A DNA stretch of 15,890 nt, taken from contig CAYHRJ010000024.1 in NCBI GenBank assembly GCA_964359095.1, positions 1-15,890 on the forward strand, written 5' to 3'. Shown here one piece after another: positions 1 through 5,603 of the stretch. The stretch is from JACRJW01 sp964359095 (GTDB lineage Bacteria; Patescibacteriota; Patescibacteriia; UBA9934; GWF2-40-263). Made by a program: the position numbers and the translations under genes. How positions within the stretch are numbered: the first letter of the stretch is position 1; every line of letters starts with the position of its first letter. Under the pieces are notes generated by a model. It searched no databases, was not told the DNA's origin, and saw nothing but the letters and a program-made list of their open reading frames with translations.

Positions 1-20
1 CCTCGGCTCGGGCTTCACCC

Positions 21-55
21 AAATTTTTCTTCCACTTCGTTCCAGAAAAACTTCG
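21..55. repeat. Hairpin repeat, copy 1
   Basis: TTTTTCT (24-30) pairs with AGAAAAA (44-50). This stretch shares its left end AAATTTTT, its centre ACTTCGTT and its right end AAAAACTTCG with a second copy at 542-580, in the same order and with near-equal spacing. The right end AAAAACTTCG is also the point where recognisable coding sequence of the DinD-like fragment begins, so the junction may be a recombination point. Confidence 0.5.
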
Positions 56-62
56 CGATCAC

Positions 63-293
63 ATGAACGATCTTGAACTTATATTAACTATGTTGGGAGA
101 AAGAACTACAACCGAAATACATCGCACTCGCGAATCCCAAGGTCTTCCTAAATTAAAAGATGATGCCAGCGCTGGCGGTCAGATTGCTGGAACAGCAAGA
201 AAACAGATTGAGAGAAAAACCGGAAGGCCAATTATCTCAAAAGATAACTTCTTGCCCAACAAGGATAAAAAGAAATTAGGGAAGGGAGAATAA
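63..293 (+). pseudogene. C-terminal fragment of a DinD/Bro-N family protein
   Basis: The 76 residues match, from memory of the family, the C-terminal tail of DNA-damage-inducible protein D / Bro-N type proteins: a DLEL-x-TMLGE-x-TTEI block, a GG-x-IAG-x-AR block and an ISKDNFLPN end. These proteins are usually about 270-290 aa, so most of the gene, including the Bro-N domain, is missing. The frame is open back to the window edge, and the family-like residues EKLRDH just before the ATG (from about position 45) suggest the original coding went further upstream. Before that the translation is unlike the family and the DNA is palindromic. It is therefore either a 5'-truncated remnant or a short ORF reinitiated at the internal ATG. 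It lies on the same strand as the next two genes. No Shine-Dalgarno site is visible. The function of the fragment is unknown. Confidence 0.6.
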
Positions 294-357
294 AAAAATA
301 AATCTGCCCTGATTAAAATTCGCCTAAAATCGGCGAATTAAGAATTTTTCATGACGT

Positions 358-453
358 CACATAACACTGCATATCCGACTACGGTTTCTAAGGAAACCTT
401 CGTGCAAATCCCGAGATTACTCGGGATTTCGGATATGCAAATACATTGTGCGG
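358..453 (+). other. attC-like folded site 0 (three-way junction)
   Basis: The perfect 10-bp stem GCATATCCGA (369-378)/TCGGATATGC (429-438) encloses two hairpins: GGTTTC/GAAACC with loop TAAG (383-398), and AATCCCGAG/CTCGGGATT with loop ATTA (407-428). The flanks CACATAAC (358-365) and ATTGTGCGG (445-453) sit where the R'' and R' core sites of an integron attC would be. The layout resembles the site at 1285-1369, but the G of the expected GTT is A here. The attC identity is inference. Confidence 0.35.
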
Positions 454-480
454 AAATCGCTTCGCTCTTTCCGCACAATG
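444..480. repeat. Perfect 13-bp hairpin
   Basis: CATTGTGCGGAAA (444-456) and TTTCCGCACAATG (468-480) are exact reverse complements separated by 11 bases (TCGCTTCGCTC). There is no T-tract, so it is not a standard terminator. In the cassette reading it would be the start and end of a gene-less cassette brought together. Confidence 0.7.
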
Positions 481-495
481 CGCGGCGGTTCCCGC

Positions 496-530
496 CTGTT
501 GGCTCGTCGCTTCGCGACTTCGCACAACAG
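496..530. repeat. Nested hairpin
   Basis: The outer stem CTGTTG (496-501)/CAACAG (525-530) encloses an inner stem GTCGC/GCGAC with a TTC loop (506-518). Confidence 0.5.
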
Positions 531-535
531 TCGGC

Positions 536-584
536 TATCCAAAATTTTTGTCGGCAACTTCGTTGTCGCCAAAAACTTCGGATA
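536..584. repeat. Long hairpin, copy 2 of the AAATTTTT/ACTTCGTT/AAAAACTTCG motif
   Basis: TATCC (536-540)/GGATA (580-584) flank TTTTTG (545-550)/CAAAAA (570-575). After one mismatch the stem continues as CGGCAAC/GTTGTCG (552-558/562-568, one G-T pair) closed by a TTC loop. The ends and centre match the hairpin at 21-55. Confidence 0.6.
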
Positions 585-624
585 CCCGAAATTTTCTCAG
601 GGCGCTAATTTACAAAATTATAAT

Positions 625-1275
625 ATGAAATATTCGCTTGAACATGCTAAAAAGACGTACCGTCTATGGGGGCGGCATCCCCTTTGGTACAAATTTGCTT
701 GCATCATCACTTTTTTGGGTCAAGAGAGCAAACTTCGCAAACTAACAGTTGAAAAGTTGGAACTTAAACATGGCGATACGGTATTGGATCTCGCTTGTGG
801 CACAGGTTTAAATCATAAATTCCTAGAGGGTGTCGTTGGGCCTGATGGAAAGATTATTGCGTTTGATTATTCAAATGAAATGCTTACAGCAGCAAAACAG
901 AGAGCCAAAGAAAATAAATGGAATAATATAATCTTCGTGCAAGGGGATGCCGCCCAATTGTCGCTGGATACTAAAGTGGATGGAGTACTTTCAACATTAG
1001 GTATTAGTGCAATCCCTCAACATAAAGAAGCCCTTAAAAAAGCCGTAGATGCTCTCAAGATCAACAAGATAATATCAATACTAGATGCACAGCTTCCTTC
1101 TGGATTTTGGAGTATGTTCAATCCACTGATCGCCTATGTATACAAGCATTGGGCAAGCTGGGATTACACTAAAAATATGCCAGAGGATTTGCGACAATTA
1201 ATTAGCGATATAAAAATGAAGCAATATAACGGAGGAACAATTTATATTATTCATGGAACAAAGAACGCGCCCTGA
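625..1275 (+). CDS. Class I SAM-dependent methyltransferase
   Basis: The predicted protein of 216 aa has the class I methyltransferase Rossmann motifs: motif I VLDLACGTG at about residues 53-61, the acidic residue of motif II in IIAFD (D81) and a QGDA motif at about 106-109. Overall it resembles the UbiE/COQ5-like and phospholipid-methyltransferase-like group, but the substrate cannot be read from sequence. I place the start at the ATG at 625. The longer in-frame start at 448 would translate palindromic DNA and add 59 residues unlike any methyltransferase N-terminus. No Shine-Dalgarno is visible. The stop codon TGA lies inside GCGCCCTGAGAAAA (1267-1280), which is the exact inverse of 592-605 upstream of the start, so the gene is bracketed by a 14-bp inverted repeat. 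Its AT-rich composition contrasts with the dnaK region and fits acquisition by transfer. Confidence 0.85.
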   Translation: MKYSLEHAKKTYRLWGRHPLWYKFACIITFLGQESKLRKLTVEKLELKHGDTVLDLACGTGLNHKFLEGVVGPDGKIIAFDYSNEMLTAAKQRAKENKWNNIIFVQGDAAQLSLDTKVDGVLSTLGISAIPQHKEALKKAVDALKINKIISILDAQLPSGFWSMFNPLIAYVYKHWASWDYTKNMPEDLRQLISDIKMKQYNGGTIYIIHGTKNAP

Positions 1276-1284
1276 GAAAACATC

Positions 1285-1369
1285 GTCCAACAGCGTATAT
1301 CTGGCTCCACTTCGTTTCGCCCATATTGCTCCTTTCAGTCGCAACATCAGATACACGCGAACGTTGTCG
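1285..1369 (+). other. attC-like recombination site 1
   Basis: GTCCAAC (1285-1291) fits the attC R'' consensus RYYYAAC, and GTTGTCG (1363-1369) fits the start (GTTR) of the R' consensus GTTRRRY but not its end. Between them GCGTATATCTG (1293-1303) pairs with CAGATACACGC (1348-1358), with one mismatch. The tip has two small hairpins, GGC/GCC and TTGC/GCAA (1326-1329/1341-1344). The length of about 85 bp is within the usual attC range. It lies directly after a gene, as in a gene cassette, and from memory it resembles attC sites of Treponema integrons. The identity remains inference. Confidence 0.5.
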
Positions 1370-2347
1370 GAGATTGCATTTTAACTTAAACTAAAATATA
1401 TGATACAAATACTAACTGTAATTGCACCATTGTTTCTCATTATTTTTGCGAGCGCATTGCTGCAAAAATTCAAAAATATTAGGGATGATTGGTCCAAAGT
1501 TTTAAACGATTTTGCCTTGAAAATTGGTTTGCCAGTATTAATTTTTTCCGCACTCTCTAAAACTCCTTTTTCGTTTTCCGATCAAGCAGAATTGATAATT
1601 GCAAATTCTCTATTTATATTGGCTAGCTTTTTGTCAGCATTCGTAATCGGAAAAATTTTGCGCCTAGAAAAACAAATGTTCAAGACGTTATTCATTTGTT
1701 TTGTTTTTGGCAACATTGCATATCTAGGCATCCCTATATTAACCCAAATATCAGGAGATAAAATTCTCCCAACGGCCACACTAATTGTAGCTATTTACTT
1801 ATTTTGGGTATTCACCGTTGGGATTGGATACTTGGATTATTCGGTAGAGAAAAACAAAAAGGCCGTTGCCAAAAACATGATGAAAAACCTGTTTAAAAAC
1901 CCGCTTCTGCTTTCCGTGATTCTTGGAATAATAATCGGAAGCCTCAAAATTACACTCCCATTAATATTGTTAAAATCATTGGATATGATTACTGCTTCTG
2001 TAACTCCAACGGTATTGGTTGTTATAGGACTTTTCATAGGAAAATCGACAATTGGTAAACTAACAGAATGGCTTCCGATTTTATTGTTTTCAATCCTGCA
2101 CCTGGTAATATTGCCAATGGGTTTTTATTTCGGCGCAAAATTTTTCGGATTTATACCAAACCAATTTTCAAGCTCAATAATTCTCGCAGCAATGCCTCTC
2201 GCCATTACACCTTTTGCCTTGGCAGATAAATATAACTTAAATAAAACTTTTATTGCCCGCTCTATCGTACTTGGCACAATCCTTTCGGTAGTGTCATTAC
2301 CATTCTGGATTTCAATTTTGCAAAGTTAAAATGCAACATCCGACAAC
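1364..2347 (+). mobile_element. Putative gene cassette carrying the permease
   Basis: The 23 bases at 1363-1385 and those at 2325-2347 are reverse complements at 21 of 23 positions and bracket a single gene with a 36-base leader. In an integron cassette the end repeat (R'') must pair with the cassette's own start (R'), which is the pattern seen here. The boundary between G1363 and T1364 is where an integron integrase would cut. No integrase gene is in the window. Confidence 0.4.
1400..2329 (+). CDS. AEC-family transporter (auxin efflux carrier-like permease)
   Basis: The predicted protein of 309 aa is almost entirely hydrophobic, with about ten membrane segments in two groups of five split by a short charged loop near residues 150-165. 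The N-terminus (IAPLFLIIFASALLQ), the GLPVLIFSALSKTPF segment and the C-terminal MPLAITPFALADKY region fit the Mem_trans/AEC fold. Family members export organic anions such as malate or amino-acid-related compounds, but the substrate cannot be inferred here. The length is normal, so the gene appears intact. The start ATG at 1400 is the first in frame, and no ribosome binding site is evident. The gene is strongly AT-rich. Its stop TAA falls inside the right inverted repeat (2325-2347). It runs towards dnaK, which is on the opposite strand and ends 64 bp away. Confidence 0.88.
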   Translation: MIQILTVIAPLFLIIFASALLQKFKNIRDDWSKVLNDFALKIGLPVLIFSALSKTPFSFSDQAELIIANSLFILASFLSAFVIGKILRLEKQMFKTLFICFVFGNIAYLGIPILTQISGDKILPTATLIVAIYLFWVFTVGIGYLDYSVEKNKKAVAKNMMKNLFKNPLLLSVILGIIIGSLKITLPLILLKSLDMITASVTPTVLVVIGLFIGKSTIGKLTEWLPILLFSILHLVILPMGFYFGAKFFGFIPNQFSSSIILAAMPLAITPFALADKYNLNKTFIARSIVLGTILSVVSLPFWISILQS

Positions 2348-2367
2348 AGCGCGTTAGCGGTTCGCTG
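2325..2367 (+). other. attC-like half site 2 at the dnaK junction
   Basis: The right arm of the permease inverted repeat (2325-2347) ends in CCGACAAC and is followed by CAGCG...CGCTG (2347-2351/2363-2367), a 5-bp stem. Unlike the site at 1285-1369, no long partner arm or GTTRRRY end appears before dnaK, so the site looks truncated. Confidence 0.3.
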
Positions 2368-2393
2368 AGGCTCACCCAAACAGACCTGCAACT

Positions 2394-4322
2394 CTATTCC
2401 CCCTTCTTCTCCTCAAACTCTGCATCGATCGGCTCATCTTTCTTCTCCTCCTGACCACCTTGTCCACCTGTTCCACCTTGACCACCTTCACCACCTGTTC
2501 CACCTTGTCCACCTCCCGCCTGCTGGGCCTGATACATCTTCGCCCCCACCTTCTGTGCGGCGGTGGAGAGTTCGTCGGCGGCTTTTTTGATCGCCTCGTG
2601 GTCGTCGCCGTCCTTCACGGCTTTGAGCGCGGCTATCTTGTCTTCGATTTCTTTCTTTTCCTCAGATGTTGCTTTGTCCCCTGCTTCCTTCATCATCTTC
2701 TCGCTGGTGTAGATCATTGTGTCAGCTAAATTTTGATGCTCGACTTTTTCTTTCAACTTTTTATCTTCCTCTGCGTGGCTCTCTGCGTCGCGTTTCATGC
2801 GCTCAACCTCGTCCTTGGACAAACCTGTTGAACCTTGAATCGTAATCTTCTGGCTAACGCCTGTGCCTTTGTCTGTTGCTGAAACATTCAAAATACCGTT
2901 GGCGTCAATATCAAATTTCACTTCCACTTGCGGAACACCGCGTTGCGCCATAGGGATCCCAGACAAAATAAACCGACCAAGTGTTTTGTTTCCACTTGCG
3001 ACTTCACGTTCGCCTTGGAGGACGTGAATCTCAACCGTTGTCTGATTATCAGCGGCCGTGGAAAAAATCTGGGACTTGCCGGCTGGAATCGTCGTGTTGC
3101 GTTCGATGAGTTTTGTCATGACTCCGCCGAGTGTTTCAATTCCAAACGAGAGTGGCGTAACGTCCAAGAGCAGAACGTCCTTCACTTCTCCCTGGAGTAC
3201 ACCAGCTTGCACCGCCGCGCCCAGCGCCACGACTTCATCTGGATTCACAGTGATGTTTGGTTTCTTGCCAAAAAAATCTTCAACCGTTTTCAAGACGAGA
3301 GGCATGCGTGTCATTCCACCAACCATGACGATCTCTTCAATCGCGCCTTTGTCCATACCGGCATCCTTGAGCGCTGCCTTGAGCGGTACGAGCGTTTTGG
3401 CGACAAGATCGTGACACAGTTCCTCGAGCTTGCTGCGTGTCATTGTGAGAACTAGGTGCTTTGGACCATTTGCATCGGAAGTGATAAACGGCTGATTGAT
3501 TTCTGTTTGCGCGGCTGTGGAGAGTTCGATCTTGGCGCGCTCAGCAGCGTCTTTCACTCGCTGAAGAGCCAAAGAATCGTGAGACAAATCAATCCCCTCT
3601 TGCTTCTTAAACTCCGCCAAAATCCAATCAATAATCACGCGATCAAAATCGTCACCGCCCAAATGTGTGTCGCCATTGGTAGACTTCACTTCGACGGTGT
3701 CCTCTGAAACCTCAAGCACAGACACATCAAACGTCCCACCTCCCAAATCGTAGACAACAATTTTTTGACCTTTCTTTTTGTCGAATCCATAAGCCAGTGC
3801 CGCGGCTGTTGGCTCGTTGATGATGCGACGAACTTTGAGACCCGCTATCTCGCCAGCCGTCTTTGTTGCCGCGCGCTGAGCATCGTCAAAATAAGCAGGG
3901 ACAGTAATAATCGCCTCCTCGATTTTCTCCCCGAGCTTTTCTTCCGCATCGGCCTTGATCTTCTGTAAAATCATCGCTGAGATTTCCTCAGGCGTGTATT
4001 CCTTATCCGCCATCTTGATCGCCACGCCGTCGCCACGCTTCACAATTTCAAACGGCATCACTTTTTGATCACGCGTGACTTCAGCGTCGTCAAAACGTCG
4101 TCCGATCAAACGTTTGATCGAATACAACGTATTAATTGGATTCGTGACTGCCTGACGTTTGGCTGGAAGTCCAACCGAACGTTCACCTGCTTTGTTCACT
4201 GCAACCACGGACGGTGTGGTGCGCGAGCCTTCTTTGTTTTCTAAAACCTTAGGCTGACCACCTTCGATGATCGCCACGCACGAATTAGTTGTTCCAAGAT
4301 CGATTCCGATAATTTTTGGCAT
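2394..4322 (-). CDS. dnaK: Molecular chaperone DnaK (Hsp70)
   Basis: This is a full-length Hsp70 of 642 aa. The nucleotide-binding domain begins with GIDLGTTNSCVA (residues 5-16), contains the phosphate loop VYDLGGGTFDVSVLEV and the adenosine motif IVMVGGMTRMP, and is followed by the linker and substrate-binding domain (VLLLDVTPLSFGIETLGG). The helical lid ends in a low-complexity GGQ/GGT/GGE tail and the acidic EPIDAEFEEKKGE terminus. DnaK binds unfolded polypeptides in an ATP cycle, with GrpE as exchange factor. It is the last gene of hrcA-grpE-dnaK, 43 bp after grpE, and should share the HrcA-controlled promoter. No Shine-Dalgarno is obvious. No dnaJ follows: the next gene converges on it and looks foreign. 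Confidence 0.98.
   Translation of the reverse strand: MPKIIGIDLGTTNSCVAIIEGGQPKVLENKEGSRTTPSVVAVNKAGERSVGLPAKRQAVTNPINTLYSIKRLIGRRFDDAEVTRDQKVMPFEIVKRGDGVAIKMADKEYTPEEISAMILQKIKADAEEKLGEKIEEAIITVPAYFDDAQRAATKTAGEIAGLKVRRIINEPTAAALAYGFDKKKGQKIVVYDLGGGTFDVSVLEVSEDTVEVKSTNGDTHLGGDDFDRVIIDWILAEFKKQEGIDLSHDSLALQRVKDAAERAKIELSTAAQTEINQPFITSDANGPKHLVLTMTRSKLEELCHDLVAKTLVPLKAALKDAGMDKGAIEEIVMVGGMTRMPLVLKTVEDFFGKKPNITVNPDEVVALGAAVQAGVLQGEVKDVLLLDVTPLSFGIETLGGVMTKLIERNTTIPAGKSQIFSTAADNQTTVEIHVLQGEREVASGNKTLGRFILSGIPMAQRGVPQVEVKFDIDANGILNVSATDKGTGVSQKITIQGSTGLSKDEVERMKRDAESHAEEDKKLKEKVEHQNLADTMIYTSEKMMKEAGDKATSEEKKEIEDKIAALKAVKDGDDHEAIKKAADELSTAAQKVGAKMYQAQQAGGGQGGTGGEGGQGGTGGQGGQEEKKDEPIDAEFEEKKGE
2455..2517. 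repeat. Seven 9-bp tandem repeats in the dnaK 3' end
   Basis: On the + strand the unit is CCACCTNNN repeated seven times in register (2455, 2464, 2473, 2482, 2491, 2500, 2509). On the coding strand it gives Gly-Gly-X tripeptides in the disordered DnaK tail. Copy number could vary between strains. Confidence 0.9.
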
Positions 4323-4334
4323 AAGGTATTCATA

Positions 4335-4348
4335 GGGCCTTTAGGCCC
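4335..4348 (-). promoter_or_regulatory. Hairpin in the grpE-dnaK spacer
   Basis: GGGCC (4335-4339) and GGCCC (4344-4348) form a 5-bp GC stem with a four-base loop (TAAA in the mRNA sense), 12 bases before the dnaK start. There is no U-tract, so it is more likely a processing or mRNA-stability element than a terminator. It is paired with a similar hairpin at 4362-4375. Confidence 0.45.
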
Positions 4349-4361
4349 GTCTAGCTTGAAC

Positions 4362-4375
4362 GCCCCTAAAGGGGC
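4362..4375 (-). promoter_or_regulatory. Hairpin containing the grpE stop codon
   Basis: GCCCC/GGGGC with a four-base loop (TTTA in the mRNA sense). The stop codon TAG of grpE (4366-4368) lies within it, so the last sense codons are part of the stem. The two hairpins have related loops and form a tandem pair between grpE and dnaK. Confidence 0.45.
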
Positions 4376-4854
4376 TTTGAATTTAGGGAATTTATAATCA
4401 CTTTTGCTGGACGGACAATTCTCTCACCCATGCGCCAGCCGCGATGGACGACTTGCAGGATCTGATTGTCGAGCGCACTCTCATCGGTTTTTTCACCGAC
4501 AGCTTCACACTGCTTACTGTCGAACATCTCTGCTGTCTCACCAAACGACTCAAGGCCAAGATTCTTGAGTACGACCTCCAGACCCTGCCGTACATGCAGG
4601 ATTCCTGCCAGCCATTTCTCCGTTTCGGGAGACAGACTCTCAGGTTTGTGCTTTAGCGCTTGGTCAAAGTGATCGACAGACTCAATGAGATCGTAGGCGA
4701 GCATCTCTTTGGTTCCATCACGAATCGCGGCTCGTTCTTTCGCTAGATCTTTTTTAAGATTGTCGTAATCAGCCAGTGCGCGTTTCCATCCTGTGAGATA
4801 CTCCTCGCATTTCTGACAGGCCGAATGTTCCTCGATTTTTTCTTCATCACTCAT
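4366..4854 (-). CDS. grpE: GrpE nucleotide exchange factor
   Basis: From the ATG at 4854 the protein is 162 aa. After a short acidic start and a Cys-x-x-Cys pair (SACQKCEEYL) comes the long coiled-coil helix with the GrpE pattern W-x-RA-x-ADYDNLKKDL. The C-terminal beta domain carries VVLKNLGLESFGETAEMFD and ends with the RPAKVIIN strand. GrpE releases ADP from DnaK and acts as a dimer. Three in-frame ATGs (4866, 4860, 4854) and a TTG at 4869 compete as start. All overlap the 3' end of hrcA, whose stop is at 4847-4849, so translation is probably coupled. I chose 4854 because its overlap is smallest; no Shine-Dalgarno decides the matter. The Cys pair could respond to metal or redox state, but that is conjecture. 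Confidence 0.95.
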   Translation of the reverse strand: MSDEEKIEEHSACQKCEEYLTGWKRALADYDNLKKDLAKERAAIRDGTKEMLAYDLIESVDHFDQALKHKPESLSPETEKWLAGILHVRQGLEVVLKNLGLESFGETAEMFDSKQCEAVGEKTDESALDNQILQVVHRGWRMGERIVRPAKVIINSLNSKPL

Positions 4855-5551
4855 AGTCATAGGCATCAATTATTTCTTTTGCACGCTCGATGAGCGCAAG
4901 GTTTCTTGAATAGTCCATGCGCAGTGGGCCCATGAGGCCCACGAGTCCGTGTCCGTTCTCTCCGATTCGATAGCGCACGAGGATGGTTGCCATCTGGCTC
5001 CCGAACGGATTACTGGAACCGATCAGGACGAGAGGTTCATCAGGAACACGTGCGAATATGTCGTGAAGCACTTCATCGAACTGATCCACCAGAGCACTCA
5101 GTGATTGAACAAGTTCGAGATCATGAAAATCTGGCTTCTGAAAAAGATTAGATACACCCGTGTAATAACTCCAGTGAGGATCAAACGCGAGAATCGCTGT
5201 CTCACCAGACATTTCAACCAATTTTTTTGCCATGGCTTTGAGTGCGGACTCAGAATCTGTGGAATCCTGCGAGGACTGTTGCAGTGTATCATTTCCAAGC
5301 TTGCTTTTTTTGTCGCGCAAATGTTGAAGGTAATACACGTACGCTTTCTCAGTGGGAATGCGACCAGAAGATGTATGAGGGGCGCGCAAAAAATCTTCTT
5401 GCTCCAACACGGCCATGTCGTTTCGCACGGTCGCTGGAGAAACACCGAGTTGATATTGTTCGTTCAAATACTTCGATCCAACCGGCTCAGCCGTTTTGAT
5501 GTAATCCTCAATCACCAGCTTCAAAATCAGTTCTTTTCTCGCGTCCAACAT
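4847..5551 (-). CDS. hrcA: Heat-inducible transcription repressor HrcA
   Basis: The N-terminus has the HrcA winged helix-turn-helix: LDARKELILKLVIEDYI, EPVGSKYL, the recognition region VSPATVRNDMAVLE and the wing HTSSGRIPTEKAYVYY. It is followed by a GAF-like dimerisation part containing LVGLMGPLRMDYSRN near the C-terminus. At 234 aa it is about 100 residues shorter than typical HrcA (around 340), mostly from the middle, as I would expect in CPR bacteria. HrcA binds the CIRCE operator and represses chaperone genes until heat stress. A perfect CIRCE lies 13 bp upstream of the start, so the operon is autoregulated. The 3' end overlaps grpE. No Shine-Dalgarno precedes the ATG. Confidence 0.96.
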   Translation of the reverse strand: MLDARKELILKLVIEDYIKTAEPVGSKYLNEQYQLGVSPATVRNDMAVLEQEDFLRAPHTSSGRIPTEKAYVYYLQHLRDKKSKLGNDTLQQSSQDSTDSESALKAMAKKLVEMSGETAILAFDPHWSYYTGVSNLFQKPDFHDLELVQSLSALVDQFDEVLHDIFARVPDEPLVLIGSSNPFGSQMATILVRYRIGENGHGLVGLMGPLRMDYSRNLALIERAKEIIDAYDYE

Positions 5552-5563
5552 ACAGTAAAATGA

Positions 5564-5590
5564 TTAGCACTCGATATTATAGAGTGCTAA
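5564..5590 (-). promoter_or_regulatory. CIRCE operator for HrcA
   Basis: TTAGCACTC (5564-5572), nine-base spacer (5573-5581), GAGTGCTAA (5582-5590): an exact match to the CIRCE consensus with both arms intact. It precedes hrcA-grpE-dnaK and is the expected HrcA binding site. Confidence 0.97.
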
Positions 5591-5603
5591 TCAGGGTTGT
5601 CAA
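5576..5603 (-). promoter_or_regulatory. Promoter of hrcA-grpE-dnaK
   Basis: On the - strand TTGACA (5603-5598) is followed after 16 bp by TATAAT (5581-5576), both perfect sigma-70 hexamers. The -10 lies in the CIRCE spacer, so bound HrcA would cover it. The -35 overlaps the stop codon (5602-5600) of the gene upstream. The expected transcript start near 5569 gives a leader of about 18 bases. Confidence 0.9.

Larger units (their letters stand above)
306..603. repeat. Structured, gene-free element with terminal inverted repeats
   Basis: About 330 bp between the DinD-like fragment and the methyltransferase hold no convincing gene but dense secondary structure. The outer ends are imperfect inverted repeats: 306-322 (GCCCTGATTAAAATTCG) against 587-603 (CGAAATTTTCTCAGGGC). 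Inside, in order, are a stem AATTCGCC/GGCGAATT (317-324/332-339), a three-way junction (369-438), a 13-bp perfect hairpin (444-480), a hairpin at 496-530 and a long hairpin at 536-584. I see no clear target-site duplication. It could be a decayed MITE-like element or, as I prefer, a run of attC-like sites. Confidence 0.55.

Noticed and set aside
306..603. CRISPR array in the hairpin-rich spacer
   Set aside because: There are no regularly spaced direct repeats; the structure is palindromic and each unit differs.
306..603. Simple insertion sequence
   Set aside because: There are inverted ends but no transposase and no clear target-site duplication.
448..624. N-terminal extension of the methyltransferase from an ATG at 448
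   Set aside because: It translates the palindromic spacer and gives 59 Arg/Ser-rich residues unlike a methyltransferase; the ATG at 625 fits the family.
2330..2394. Intrinsic terminator shared by the permease and dnaK
   Set aside because: The stems are short and no T-tract follows on either strand.
2928..3455. 175-aa frame antisense to dnaK
   Set aside because: It is a shadow of the conserved dnaK frame, with no recognisable domain or start signal.
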